Notes: generated by a model not told the origin, from the letters alone. Positions 9,089 to 18,218 are shown, counted from the first letter of the stretch. The stretch: DNA of 64,000 nt from an uncultured Flavobacteriaceae bacterium (GCA_947501625.1 CANMWN010000001.1:248001-312000); one strand, 5' to 3'. Numbers and translations: made by a program.

Positions 9089-10279
9089 ATGAGATTGCAA
9101 GTTTTACTTTTTGGTCTATTACTTTTATGTTTTTCGTGTTCAGATTCTTCAAGTTCTCAAAAAAGTGAGGATAATAATGCAAATGCATTTTTGTTTTTTG
9201 ATGATTTTGAAAACAGTCTATCAAAATGGGATGTAAGTTACCCACACAAGGCACAAATAATTGAAAAAGACGGTAATAAAATGTTGCGATTAGAACCGGG
9301 TGCAGGTGATGTCTATACCCTCATTAAGGATTCAGAAAACTGGAGTACTTATACTATTGAAGGTGATGTGTTATTTCCAGAAAATGAGCATAACTATATG
9401 GGATTCATATACAATTATACTCAAAGAGAAAGCCGCGTTGATTATGGATGCATTTATATAAAGGGGAATGGAAGTTATGTAAGAGTTAATCCACATAGAG
9501 ATGCATTAGTATCCAGAACACTTTATGAAGAATATAAAGCACCCCTTGAGGGAAAATCAGCAATTACTATAGGGAAATGGCAACATTTTAAAGCCGAGGT
9601 TATTGGAAATGAATGTCATTTTTATGTTGGCGATATGGAGATACCCAAGGTTACATTTAAATATTTGGAACTTTCGCAAGGTAAAGTGGGGTTTGAACCT
9701 AGAATTTTTGGTTCAGAAGTTTGGCTGGATAATATAAGTGCAAAAAACATTCAAAGCTTTTCTTATCAAGGAGAAACCAAACCAAAAACATACAATTATC
9801 CACATGATCGGACATTGAATGAGTGGAAGGCAATTGGACCATTTAGAAATCAACAAGAAGAAATTGTCACTCAAGGATATAATCAGCAGAAGATATATAA
9901 AGATGGTATTTCAACTTACCAATGGCAAGATTTTAAAAGTGATGATAGAGGTTGTGCGGTTTCAGGGAAGTTGTTTGAGTTTGCTAGTGATAGAATCTTT
10001 GCTTATTACGCAACCAATATTAATTCAGAATCTAATAAGGAAGCTAAACTTATATTTTCTAGTACCAATGAAATAACCGTTTATCTAAACGGAAAAGAGG
10101 TGGGTAAAACTAGACCTTTATATGAAACGTGGTATGACTTTTTAGATAATCCCAAACGCGAGAGGGATGAATTTAAAATAAATTTAAAGGAAGGAAACAA
10201 TGAACTACTCTTATTTGTAAAGAGTGTTCAAGAAAAATATAATGGAGATGGGTTTTATTCTGCTATTATCTCAAATTAG
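9089..10279 (+). CDS. lipoprotein with lectin-like and jelly-roll domains, paralog of the preceding gene
   Basis: 396 residues starting with a lipoprotein signal (LLLLCFSCSD; acylated Cys17). An N-terminal LamG/DUF1080-like sandwich (about 35-220: FDDFENSLSKWDVS, WSTYTIEGDVLFP, GKVGFEPRIFGSEVWLDNI) is followed by a region with a C-terminal galactose-binding-type jelly roll (NEITVYLNGKEVGKT, INLKEGNNELLLFVKSV). The domain plan matches the gene before it. A surface carbohydrate- or polymer-binding pair is inferred; no TonB receptor or SusD gene is adjacent, so this is not a standard polysaccharide utilisation locus. The DoxX gene begins 2 nt after the stop. Confidence 0.65.
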   Translation: MRLQVLLFGLLLLCFSCSDSSSSQKSEDNNANAFLFFDDFENSLSKWDVSYPHKAQIIEKDGNKMLRLEPGAGDVYTLIKDSENWSTYTIEGDVLFPENEHNYMGFIYNYTQRESRVDYGCIYIKGNGSYVRVNPHRDALVSRTLYEEYKAPLEGKSAITIGKWQHFKAEVIGNECHFYVGDMEIPKVTFKYLELSQGKVGFEPRIFGSEVWLDNISAKNIQSFSYQGETKPKTYNYPHDRTLNEWKAIGPFRNQQEEIVTQGYNQQKIYKDGISTYQWQDFKSDDRGCAVSGKLFEFASDRIFAYYATNINSESNKEAKLIFSSTNEITVYLNGKEVGKTRPLYETWYDFLDNPKRERDEFKINLKEGNNELLLFVKSVQEKYNGDGFYSAIISN

Positions 10280-10281
10280 AT

Positions 10282-10740
10282 ATGATTAAATTATACAACA
10301 AAATTTTAGAAACAGAAAACCACAATTGGAACCCTTTAATACTAAGAGTTGTTCTAGGCTCAGTAATATTTGCCCATGGAGCTCAAAAACTATTTGGTAT
10401 GTGGGGAGGGCATGGTTTTTCGCAAACCATTACAGATTGGGAAAAGTTCTTTAACCTACCAAGCTTTATCACCATTTCTGTAATATTAATAGAATCTATT
10501 GGCGCAATCTTACTTATAGCAGGTTTATTTACTCGGATTATGGCTAGCTTATTAGGCTGTGTTATGTTAGGTGCAATTATTATGTTACACGCCAAAGTAG
10601 GTTTTTATATGAATTGGTATGGAACCCAGATGGGAGAAGGCTTTGAATATCACATTCTGGTTTTGGGTATGGTAATCGCTTTGATAATTAGCGGTGGTGG
10701 TAAGTATTCTCTTGATACTACCTTAAGCAAATACGTTTAA
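10282..10740 (+). CDS. DoxX family membrane protein
   Basis: 152 residues with four predicted membrane helices and the DoxX family N-terminal pattern (LRVVLGSVIFAHGAQKLFGMWGG). DoxX proteins are small inner-membrane proteins related to the DoxD subunit of thiosulfate:quinone oxidoreductase; in bacteria they are linked to redox or thiol stress, but the function is mostly unassigned. It follows the lectin-like lipoprotein by 2 nt, so it belongs to that operon. The C terminus (GGGKYSLDTTLSKYV) looks complete. The frame stays open for a further 71 codons after the stop (see next entry). Confidence 0.85.
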   Translation: MIKLYNKILETENHNWNPLILRVVLGSVIFAHGAQKLFGMWGGHGFSQTITDWEKFFNLPSFITISVILIESIGAILLIAGLFTRIMASLLGCVMLGAIIMLHAKVGFYMNWYGTQMGEGFEYHILVLGMVIALIISGGGKYSLDTTLSKYV

Positions 10741-10956
10741 ACAATTAAGAGTTTTCAAAAATCTACAAATCTGAATGAATTTCTCAACGTAGTTGCTCAA
10801 ATATTTGATAAACCAAAATTGAAGAAAAACATAAAGTCAAAAGAAAATATCATTTTACTCGAAATAACAACTAACGATAAAACCTATTACTTACAATTTG
10901 ATGGTGATAAACGCGATGACCATAAAATATGCCGTATGATAGTTAAGAAGCAATAA
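10741..10956 (+). pseudogene. ORF remnant without a start codon, in frame after the DoxX stop
   Basis: Directly after the DoxX TAA the same frame is open for 71 codons to a TAA at 10954-10956. It contains a protein-like sequence (NLNEFLNVVAQIFDKPKLKK, then ITTNDKTYYLQFDGDKRDD, then a basic tail MIVKKQ). There is no ATG near its beginning; TTG at 10819 or the late ATG at 10936 would make only short peptides. The mixed charged/hydrophobic pattern looks like the C-terminal part of a small protein. I do not recognise the family. Most likely it is the tail of a gene whose 5' end was lost when it was joined to the doxX region. Confidence 0.4.
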
Positions 10957-10962
10957 TACTTA

Positions 10963-12636
10963 ATGAAAGAACTCATGAAATCAACAAAACTCTTTCTGAT
11001 TTCACTTATATTGTTCTTCAACTTGAGTTATGCTCAAGTTGAAGATGTCAAGTTTCAACAGAAAATTGAGAATATTTTACAAGAATTTAAAAATAAGGAC
11101 AATCCATTATCTATAGCTGTCTTATACAATGGCAACACATACAACACCGTGGACACCATTAATTTTAGAGTAGCCTCAATTACAAAAGTTGTTACTTCTT
11201 TGGCAATTTATCAATTAGAAAAAAGCAATCGTTTAAGTTTTGATGATAGTCTAAACGAGTTTTTAGATATACGATGTAATATGAAATCACCCACGATTTC
11301 TCAATTGTTAACGCATACAAGTGGTTTTGATAATTCGGATATTAATGATGCTTATTTAGATGAAACTAAACAGTATAAATTAAAGGATTATGCCGCTAAA
11401 ACCAAACTAAAGCAAACTTTTAAACCAGGATTGTATTACAGATATTCAAATTACAATTATGTATTACTTGGATTAATTATTGAAAAAATTACAGGTAAGC
11501 TGTATGAGCAAGCCATTAAGGAATTGGTATTTGAAAACTATAATCTTAAAAACTCAACCTTTAAACAAACCTCTCAACTATGGCCAAAAATAAGTGATGA
11601 TTGGGATTTGTCGAAGACCATTTCAGCAGATGGCCTTACCACAAAGTCTACGGATATGCTAAATCTTATTTCAGGGTTACTAAATAATTCTATAGCATAT
11701 GATTTTTTATTTGAGCCAAAGTTTTATTATGACAAAGCACTTGAAGCTAGAAGTCTAACGTTTAACATAGAACCTTATGGTAAAACACGAAAAGAGCATG
11801 GTGCTTCAAAACTTTATCATCATCTTGGTAACCGCCCATACTTTAATTCTGAATTAATCCTAATCCCAGATAAAAAACTAGGTGTTTATATAAGTGGTTT
11901 TAAAACATCTTCGCCTGAGATATACCAAATAACCTCTAGACTTATTGACAGTTTTGCGCCAGGGCAACCTCTCAAATTAGAAAATAAGAAAGAGTTTGAA
12001 ACCTCTGTTATAGGCAATTATAAGAAAGTGAACATTAATAATTCCACACTAGAGAAATTCGGTGGTTTATTAAGAAAGTCAAATTTCATAAAACTAAACT
12101 CAAACAACGGTAATCTTAATATTAATAACGAGTTTACCTTAAATCCTAGAAAAAACAACCTATTTCGATTGAATGAAAGTGGTCAAATAATAGCTTTAAA
12201 AAACTATAATAACCAACCTCATGTTTTTGTTGGGTTAAATGCCTACAAATCTATAAGTGTTTTAGAGACAAGGATGGTTCAGATGCTCTTATATTTTGTC
12301 TCTACGATTGGAATTTTTATCCTTTCATTACTCATTTTAAAAAAGAGAACGATTCCAAAGTCCATTAAGTTCAATGTAATATTTCAAAGCTTAACAATAC
12401 TTTTAATTACAGTTTTTCTATTTATTGCGGCAGAACAAAAACCAGATTTTGATTATGGATTACCAATCATTATAAAGTTTATTAGAGTGCTTATTTGGGC
12501 TTTTATAGTTTTTGTTTTGATGGGTCATATAATGATTTTAATGCACAGATTAAAAACCTTTAGTTTTAAGTATACCTTATTAAGTTTATTTCAAACAATA
12601 ATGGTAAGCTGGTTTATATATTGGAATTTAGTTTAA
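10963..12636 (+). CDS. beta-lactamase-fold serine hydrolase with C-terminal membrane helices
   Basis: 557 residues. The signal peptide (KLFLISLILFFNLSYAQ) argues for a start at 10963 or at the second ATG, 10975. The S12-type domain spans about 35-340 with intact catalytic motifs: VASITKVV (Ser72/Lys75) and RYSNYNY (Tyr161-Asn163), plus the LLTHTSGF landmark. From about residue 440 there are three to four membrane helices (YFVSTIGIFILSLLILK, FQSLTILLITVFLFIAA, VLIWAFIVFVLMGHIMIL), so the catalytic domain is tethered on the periplasmic face of the inner membrane. Substrate unknown; peptide, D-amino acid or ester hydrolysis is typical for the family. Confidence 0.85.
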   Translation: MKELMKSTKLFLISLILFFNLSYAQVEDVKFQQKIENILQEFKNKDNPLSIAVLYNGNTYNTVDTINFRVASITKVVTSLAIYQLEKSNRLSFDDSLNEFLDIRCNMKSPTISQLLTHTSGFDNSDINDAYLDETKQYKLKDYAAKTKLKQTFKPGLYYRYSNYNYVLLGLIIEKITGKLYEQAIKELVFENYNLKNSTFKQTSQLWPKISDDWDLSKTISADGLTTKSTDMLNLISGLLNNSIAYDFLFEPKFYYDKALEARSLTFNIEPYGKTRKEHGASKLYHHLGNRPYFNSELILIPDKKLGVYISGFKTSSPEIYQITSRLIDSFAPGQPLKLENKKEFETSVIGNYKKVNINNSTLEKFGGLLRKSNFIKLNSNNGNLNINNEFTLNPRKNNLFRLNESGQIIALKNYNNQPHVFVGLNAYKSISVLETRMVQMLLYFVSTIGIFILSLLILKKRTIPKSIKFNVIFQSLTILLITVFLFIAAEQKPDFDYGLPIIIKFIRVLIWAFIVFVLMGHIMILMHRLKTFSFKYTLLSLFQTIMVSWFIYWNLV

Positions 12637-12669
12637 TTGCTAATTTATTTTTAATAAAAACACTCAAGG

Positions 12670-12897
12670 ATGATTATTAGACAAGAAAATAAAAACGATC
12701 ATAGAGATGTCTTTAACGTAATCGAAAAAGCGTTTAAAGACGTGAAATTATCAGACCATAAAGAACAGTTTCTGGTAGAAAGACTTCGAAAATCGAGTGC
12801 ATTTATTCCAGAACTTTCAATAGTTGCAGAAATCAATGGTAAAATTGTAGGACATGTTTTAGTTTCAAAACTAATGTATTATACTGAAATAGGTTGA
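12670..12897 (+). pseudogene. truncated GNAT-family N-acetyltransferase (5' half only)
   Basis: The 75-residue frame begins like a GNAT acetyltransferase (MIIRQENKNDHRDVFNVIEKAF, then ELSIVAEINGKIVGHVLVSK), which would normally be about 150-170 residues. It ends at a TGA right after the beta-4 strand, before the acetyl-CoA pyrophosphate-binding loop. I looked in the other two frames up to 12965 and found no continuation, so the 3' half is deleted rather than frameshifted. The product cannot bind acetyl-CoA in the usual way and the gene is judged non-functional. Confidence 0.75.
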
Positions 12898-12965
12898 CCT
12901 TTTTTTAGTCTTTTTTGTCCGTTCAAAAGATTTTTTCCAGCAGTTGTTGGCAGCTGTTTTGTTAT

Positions 12966-13889
12966 TCAGTTTTTATGAATATCATTTCTAAATAAGCTTT
13001 TGCCATTGAAAAATATGGGAATACCAACCAAAGTAGAATCTACTTCATACTTTGCAGCTTGAATATGTAAATGAGGCTCTTGTGAGAAGCCTGAGATACC
13101 AACCAATCCTAATGGCATTCCTTTCTTTATAATCATGTTTTCTGAAACCAGAACACTAAACTGTTTCATATGTGGTATGAAAACAAAGATATCTTCTTCA
13201 CAAAATATGTTTACAAAATTTCCTGTACCATTTTCTGATGTAACATTCATGCTTCCAAATTCGTTGTCTTTAACATTATTTTTAATTTCAACAATTTTCC
13301 CATTACATGGACAGTAAATGGTATCGGAAAAGATGTGATGATCTTTATTCACATTTGACAAAATCCCTTTTGAAACGCTTTTGTTTTTTCCAAGCTTATT
13401 TATATCTATTGCATATTGTTGGGCATTAGGATAATCTCTCATATGATTATTTATTAATTTACTGGAACCTCCAGAAGCTATATAATATGATCCATTTTTT
13501 AAAGGAAACTCCAGTTCTACTCCATCCAAAGGATAATTTTTTCCTTTAAGAACATTATAATTCATGTTTAAAATCAACAGCAATAATAATACAGTTAATA
13601 CTGCCATTATATTTTTCAAAACTCCGTAGGGCCTTATAGCCTTTATCGATTTAAATCTTTTGAAACACACCAAGAGCATAAGAATTATAAAACCAATCAT
13701 TACATATCTTAAGTAATAGCTTCCAACAAGTGGCCATTGACCCCAGGAATACAAGAAGTAAAGGATTGCTACATATAAGAATGATTTTATGAACAATCCA
13801 AACTTACTTTGGGGTCTACGATAAATAAAATCGGCTAAGAGAATTATTGGTAGGGCTAGATGAATGAAAACGTAAATAAATTTCTCCAT
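12966..13889 (-). CDS. membrane-anchored M23-family metallopeptidase
   Basis: 307 residues. Four hydrophobic segments fill the first 110 residues, so this is an integral membrane protein. The C-terminal domain (about 150-300) has the M23/LytM pattern: NNHMRD...QQYAIDI with the metal-binding Asp, a GSMNV/GNFVNI beta-core, and the HxH motif PHLHIQA preceded by the GISGFS turn. M23 enzymes are zinc endopeptidases that cut peptidoglycan cross-links or glycine-rich peptides. The residue immediately before the YAIDI segment is Gln where many members have His; the His in NNHMRD could take its place. It is convergent with the truncated GNAT gene and apparently a single-gene unit. Confidence 0.75.
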   Translation of the reverse strand: MEKFIYVFIHLALPIILLADFIYRRPQSKFGLFIKSFLYVAILYFLYSWGQWPLVGSYYLRYVMIGFIILMLLVCFKRFKSIKAIRPYGVLKNIMAVLTVLLLLLILNMNYNVLKGKNYPLDGVELEFPLKNGSYYIASGGSSKLINNHMRDYPNAQQYAIDINKLGKNKSVSKGILSNVNKDHHIFSDTIYCPCNGKIVEIKNNVKDNEFGSMNVTSENGTGNFVNIFCEEDIFVFIPHMKQFSVLVSENMIIKKGMPLGLVGISGFSQEPHLHIQAAKYEVDSTLVGIPIFFNGKSLFRNDIHKN

Positions 13890-14033
13890 TATATAAATTC
13901 AAATATTCTCATTAAACAGAACTATCTTTAGGATTATAGGACTTTAACCAATAATAAGTTGAATTTTTAGTATTAGAATAAGAATGTTATAAGATTGGTT
14001 ATTTTGAATGTGTAAGTATGTTTTATGAAATCC

Positions 14034-14058
14034 AAAAAGGAGCTTAAAGCTCCTTTTT
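14034..14058 (-). terminator. intrinsic terminator of the beta-lactamase/TPR gene, overlapping its last codons
   Basis: A near-perfect inverted repeat, AAAAAGGAGCT-TAA-AGCTCCTTTTT, with the T-run needed for termination in either direction. It spans the stop codon of the minus-strand gene 14044-15495, so the last Lys/Lys/Glu codons are part of the hairpin. Confidence 0.8.
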
Positions 14059-15495
14059 AAGTTTCTTTACCATTTTTAAAGATGGTGGAAAGTTAGGGTC
14101 TATAGATAATGCCTTTTCATACGCTTTTAATGCTTCTTTCTTTTGCCCATCTTTATAATAAGCTTCACCTAAACTATCCCAAACATTCGGGTCTTCGTTA
14201 CCAAAAAGTTCAGTGTTGAGCTTAAATAGTTTTATGGCATCTTCAGTAGATTTTTTCTCATTCAAATAAAAATAACCTACCTGATTCAATATAATACCCC
14301 TTGGGTCTGTTGGGTGAAAGTTCATAGTTAACGTTTCAAAATTATCTTTCACGTATTCTAACCCATGTTTACTATAATGTTTATAAACATTGGGTATGGC
14401 AGGGTAACTTGGTTTCTCTGGTTCTTGACCTCTTACAATAGCCAATATTCCAGCACCTAATTTTTCTGCAACTGGCTCATTCATATTTGCAAATACAAGG
14501 ATACTAATCTTATCGCGTAATATTTCAAACTTCACGGTATTGGCTCCTGGATATCCACCTGCATGCGGTATCGCGCCACCAGTATTTGCGTGTGGCTGAA
14601 TGGCTTTAAAAAACTCATCTTGCATCTTGGTTTCCATTTTTAAAATGGTATTGCCATAATGGAATTCATTATAAAATTTGATAATATCTGCCGCCGTAGA
14701 TCTAAATCCACCATCTGGTTTAGGGTATTCTATAAAACCGTCATTAGATACTAATTTATCATCAACAGTTCTAAAATAACCAATAGCCATATCTTCAACA
14801 TTCCCTTTAGGATTCATGGAAGTATTATTAAGTTGTAACGGTGTTAAAATGATGTCTTGCACATTGTCAAAATAAGATTTGCCAGAAACTTTTTCTATGA
14901 TAGCACCTAATAAAATATAACCAATATTACTATAAACTTGATCTGTGTCTGGCTCATATTCAATAGGCATTTTCTTTACTCTAGCTAAGGTTTTTTCAAA
15001 TGTTTTCTCACTTAAGGGTAACTCATTATACTCATGTGTTAGGTAATCCCCATAACCAGAGGTATGATTAAGTAAAGAATTAATAGTAGCTTTTTTTGCA
15101 GCAGTCGCATCTATACCTGTTAAGTACATACCAATTGGATCATCTAACTTTAATTTATCTTCTTCCAGAAGTTTTAGGATAACCACTTGAGTAAAAGTCT
15201 TGTTCATAGAACCTATATCAAACTTTGTTTGCATAGTATTCTTAATGCCTTTTTCTCTATTCGCTAAACCAAAAGCTTTATTATAAACAGGTGTGCCATT
15301 ATCTGCAACCAAGATAACGCCAGAAAAAATATCTAATTTTTGATAGTCTTTAATAAGGTTGTCTATTTTGGAAGAAATAGTGTTCCATTCTAACGAGTTT
15401 TCACTTTTTTTAGCCTGCTTATTTTTTGAAGGTTGCCCACTACAACCAAAAAATAACAATAAGAATAGACTTAAAATAAAATGTTTATTTTTCAT
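14044..15495 (-). CDS. beta-lactamase-fold lipoprotein with C-terminal TPR repeats
   Basis: 483 residues with a lipoprotein signal (LLLFFGCSG, Cys18). The S12-type hydrolase domain covers about 40-350 with intact motifs: FDIGSMNKTF (Ser96/Lys99), VYSNIGY (Tyr188-Asn190) and the PHAGGYPG third motif. Two TPR units follow at about 395-470 (LNQVGYFYLNEKKSTEDAIKL and WDSLGEAYYKDGQKKEALKA), suggesting the enzyme docks on a partner protein. This beta-lactamase-plus-TPR arrangement is common in Bacteroidota. It is transcribed divergently from the LytS-type kinase at 15762. Confidence 0.85.
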   Translation of the reverse strand: MKNKHFILSLFLLLFFGCSGQPSKNKQAKKSENSLEWNTISSKIDNLIKDYQKLDIFSGVILVADNGTPVYNKAFGLANREKGIKNTMQTKFDIGSMNKTFTQVVILKLLEEDKLKLDDPIGMYLTGIDATAAKKATINSLLNHTSGYGDYLTHEYNELPLSEKTFEKTLARVKKMPIEYEPDTDQVYSNIGYILLGAIIEKVSGKSYFDNVQDIILTPLQLNNTSMNPKGNVEDMAIGYFRTVDDKLVSNDGFIEYPKPDGGFRSTAADIIKFYNEFHYGNTILKMETKMQDEFFKAIQPHANTGGAIPHAGGYPGANTVKFEILRDKISILVFANMNEPVAEKLGAGILAIVRGQEPEKPSYPAIPNVYKHYSKHGLEYVKDNFETLTMNFHPTDPRGIILNQVGYFYLNEKKSTEDAIKLFKLNTELFGNEDPNVWDSLGEAYYKDGQKKEALKAYEKALSIDPNFPPSLKMVKKLKKEL

Positions 15496-15560
15496 AATTC
15501 AATAATAAAAATGTTTAAATTTTAGGCAATAGTAATAACAAAACAATTTATGTTAAATCT

Positions 15561-15588
15561 TTTGGTATGAATATGCGAACTAAGTTTG
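15561..15588 (+). promoter_or_regulatory. candidate Bacteroidota-type promoter for the LytS/LytTR operon
   Basis: TTTG at 15561-15564 and TAAGTTTG at 15581-15588 match the -33 and -7 elements used by the Bacteroidota primary sigma factor, with a 16-nt gap that is at the short end of normal. It would give a leader of about 165 nt before the kinase ATG at 15762. A short inverted repeat TAGG-N8-CCTA lies just downstream near 15612-15627 and could be a regulator site. Found by eye only. Confidence 0.4.
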
Positions 15589-15761
15589 CAAAAGTTGTTT
15601 TTTAGGTATTCATGCCTATGAGTATTTAGAATAAAAGAAATTTTTTACTTACTAGCTTATGATTATAATTGTAAATAACAAAATGGATTTATTCTATAAC
15701 AAACTGAAGATTTTCATAACATTTTATTGATTTTATAGACTGTAATATAGTTGTTCGCAAA

Positions 15762-16838
15762 ATGACAAAACAAAATAGCATAAAAATTCTTCTTCATTTA
15801 CTTTTTTGGATTGGGTGGATACTTTTTTTCAATAAAATAACTGTACTAGAAATTATTCAAGACATTGAAATTTTAGATGGCGATGTAGGTGAAATTGATA
15901 AAAGTCAAAACAGCTACATAAATGCTTTCCCTTTAATATTAGCTGGTGTTATGTTCAAGGCTTTATTATCGTATCTCATCATTTTTTGGATAAAAAAGAA
16001 GCTGTTAAATACGAACAAATTCTATATGGTTCTTGCTTCTATTGTATGTATTGCATTTGTATTTTCTTTTGAATCTTTTATAGATAGGCTAATTATTAAA
16101 GAATCTTCTGTATATGAAGATATACATTTTGAGTTATGGAAGAATTCAAACTATTTACAATATTTTATACTAACCATTATAATATTCTCTTATTTGGTAA
16201 TTGAAAGATTAAATGATTTGGATAAGAAATATTTGAATATGGAAAAAGAAAAATTACAAAGTGAATTATCTTTTTTAAAATATCAATTAAATCCTCATTT
16301 ATTATTTAATACGTTAAATAACTTGTTTTCGATGTCCCAGGCACATAATGCAGATGACGTTTCGGACGGGATACTAAAATTGTCAGGAATTATGAGGTAT
16401 ATGTTATATGAAAATAAAGAGGCTAAAATAGCTTTGACAAAAGAAATTGATTTTTTAAAGCAATATATAGATTTACAAAAGCTTAGGGTTTCAGATGAAA
16501 AATTAATAAATGTGAATTTCACTGTTGATGGCGCCGTAGATTTAGTTAAAATTCCATCTTTTATACTGGTGCCTTTTGTTGAAAATGCATTTAAACATGG
16601 CATTAACATTAAAAAAGAATCTCAAATTAGTATTCATTTAAAGGTAGTTAATAAAAAACTTGTTTTTGAAGTAATGAACTCAATTTTTAGAACTCAAAAA
16701 AAATTAAGTAAAAATGAAGGAGGTATAGGTATTAGTAACCTCAAGAAAAGATTAGAATTACTCTATCCAAACTCGTACTTGTTAGAACAGTTTGAAAAAG
16801 ATGGAATGTACTTTTCAACATTAGAAATAGATTTATAG
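15762..16838 (+). CDS. LytS/YehU-type sensor histidine kinase
   Basis: 358 residues. Four membrane helices occupy about 8-145. The His_kinase domain follows, with the typical YQLNPHLLFNTLNNL block (phospho-accepting His179), and a GHKL ATPase domain (PFVENAFKHG N-box at about 275, GGIGISNLKKRL G-box at about 325). No periplasmic sensor domain is evident, so the helices probably sense the signal. It is followed 2 nt later by its LytTR regulator, the standard pairing for this family. Confidence 0.92.
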   Translation: MTKQNSIKILLHLLFWIGWILFFNKITVLEIIQDIEILDGDVGEIDKSQNSYINAFPLILAGVMFKALLSYLIIFWIKKKLLNTNKFYMVLASIVCIAFVFSFESFIDRLIIKESSVYEDIHFELWKNSNYLQYFILTIIIFSYLVIERLNDLDKKYLNMEKEKLQSELSFLKYQLNPHLLFNTLNNLFSMSQAHNADDVSDGILKLSGIMRYMLYENKEAKIALTKEIDFLKQYIDLQKLRVSDEKLINVNFTVDGAVDLVKIPSFILVPFVENAFKHGINIKKESQISIHLKVVNKKLVFEVMNSIFRTQKKLSKNEGGIGISNLKKRLELLYPNSYLLEQFEKDGMYFSTLEIDL

Positions 16839-16840
16839 TT

Positions 16841-17560
16841 ATGAAACTTACTTGCATTATTGTAGAAGACGAAATAAAAGCTAAAGATGTACTAGAAAGG
16901 TATATTAACAGAGTAGATTATTTAAGTTTAATCAGTTACTGTCAAGACGGTTTAGAGGCATTGAAAATTATACCCACGGAAAAACCAGATATTGTTTTTT
17001 TAGATATTAATATGCCCATTTTAAGTGGAATTGAGTTATTAGAAATAATAAAAGATGTGCCAAATGTTGTAATTACAACGGCATACTCAGAATATGCAAT
17101 TGACAGTTATAATTTTGAGGTAGTAGATTATTTATTAAAACCAATTGAATTTAGTAAGTTCATGCGAGCAATATCTAGAGTTGAGAAAAAAATAAATAGT
17201 GCCCATAAGAGTAAAAAGCAAATAGAAGACAGTTTAAAACAAGACGAGTTTGCACTTTTTAAATCTGGCAGTAAAACTCATAAAGTTTATTTTAATGATA
17301 TATTATTTTTAGAAAAAGATGGAAATTATTTAGAAGTGAATTTGGATGATGGAAAAAAAATCTTAGTCCGAACAAATATGAGCGATGTATTTAATCTAGT
17401 TCCTAATCAAATTTTTCAGCGAATTCATAAATCCTTTGTTGTAAACCTCAATAAAATTAAAACAATTGAAGTTAATAAATTAACCTTAGTTAATTCAATA
17501 AAAATTCCGCTTGGAGCTAAATATAGAGCAGAACTTACAAAAAAAATTAAACCTCTATAG
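16841..17560 (+). CDS. LytTR-family response regulator
   Basis: 239 residues. N-terminal receiver domain with the acidic pair VEDE (9-11), phospho-acceptor Asp55 (VFLDINMP) and the switch residues TTAYSEYA and KPIEF. The C-terminal LytTR DNA-binding domain is at about 140-235 (FKSGSKTHKVYFNDILFLEKDGNYLEV, HKSFVVNLNKIKTIE). It partners the kinase just upstream. LytTR regulators bind pairs of short direct repeats; the target here is not evident, the nearest candidates being its own operon and the divergent beta-lactamase/TPR gene. Confidence 0.93.
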   Translation: MKLTCIIVEDEIKAKDVLERYINRVDYLSLISYCQDGLEALKIIPTEKPDIVFLDINMPILSGIELLEIIKDVPNVVITTAYSEYAIDSYNFEVVDYLLKPIEFSKFMRAISRVEKKINSAHKSKKQIEDSLKQDEFALFKSGSKTHKVYFNDILFLEKDGNYLEVNLDDGKKILVRTNMSDVFNLVPNQIFQRIHKSFVVNLNKIKTIEVNKLTLVNSIKIPLGAKYRAELTKKIKPL

Positions 17561-17677
17561 AATGTTTATAAAAAATATATTTTATAACTAAATTTTATTT
17601 TAATAAGTAAAAATCAAATAAATTAATTTTTTAAAACACTCACTTTTCTTTTTTAATTATCTTTACATTGTTAGAAT

Positions 17678-18218
17678 TTGTTTATATTGATTTCTACTTT
17701 CTTAAAAGAAAGTTGTGCAGTTAGAAGTATTACTAGAATATTAAATATTTCTGCCAAAACTGTTTTATCAAGAACACTTAAGATTAGTAAACAAATTAAA
17801 GTTCCTTACTTTAATAAGTTTGGATGTAAGTATGAAGCTGATGAGATGTTTATAAAAATAGCCAATAATAAAAAGCAAAACAGGTTAATTTATACAATTG
17901 AACAAAAGACTAAACATTTTATTGGTTTTGTAATTGGTAGTAGAAATACAGAAAACTTAAAGACAGTAATTGATAAAGTACTACTGCTTAATCCAAAAAA
18001 ATTATATAGACAAGTAAAATATTTACCCTAATATAATTCCAAAAGAAGTTCACAAACAATTTCAATATTGCACAAATAGAATTGAACGTATGAGTTTGAA
18101 TTTACGAACTTATTTAAAAAGACTCCCAGATACTGATTATTGGTTCTCAGTTCAATTAATTGACAACGAAGGTAACATTAGAGAACGTAAAGGAAATTTT
18201 ATTTTGATAAGTAGATGA
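17678..18218 (+). pseudogene. decayed IS1-family transposase with a foreign C-terminal tail
   Basis: The frame 17678-18031 resembles the catalytic half of IS1-type transposases (CAVRSITRILNIS helix-turn-helix, YEADEMFIKI, then IYTIEQKTKHFIGFVIGSR). The N-terminal zinc-finger part is missing. At about 18026-18031 a frameshift with small indels breaks the frame (LYRQVKYLP stop); homology resumes one frame over from 18030 (IIPKEVHKQFQYCTNRIERM, SLNLRTYLKRL), where the catalytic Glu of IS1 lies in IERM. After KRL the sequence no longer looks like IS1: the frame runs on into about 30 residues (DYWFSVQLIDNEGNIRERKG) to a TGA at 18216-18218, probably the end of an unrelated gene. I found no terminal inverted repeats or target duplication. 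Confidence 0.75.

Noticed and set aside
3429-15495. Beta-lactamase-fold genes as antibiotic resistance determinants
   Set aside because: They belong to the broad S12-like serine hydrolase group with extra propeller, NTF2, TPR or membrane parts, and have no close resemblance to AmpC-type enzymes.
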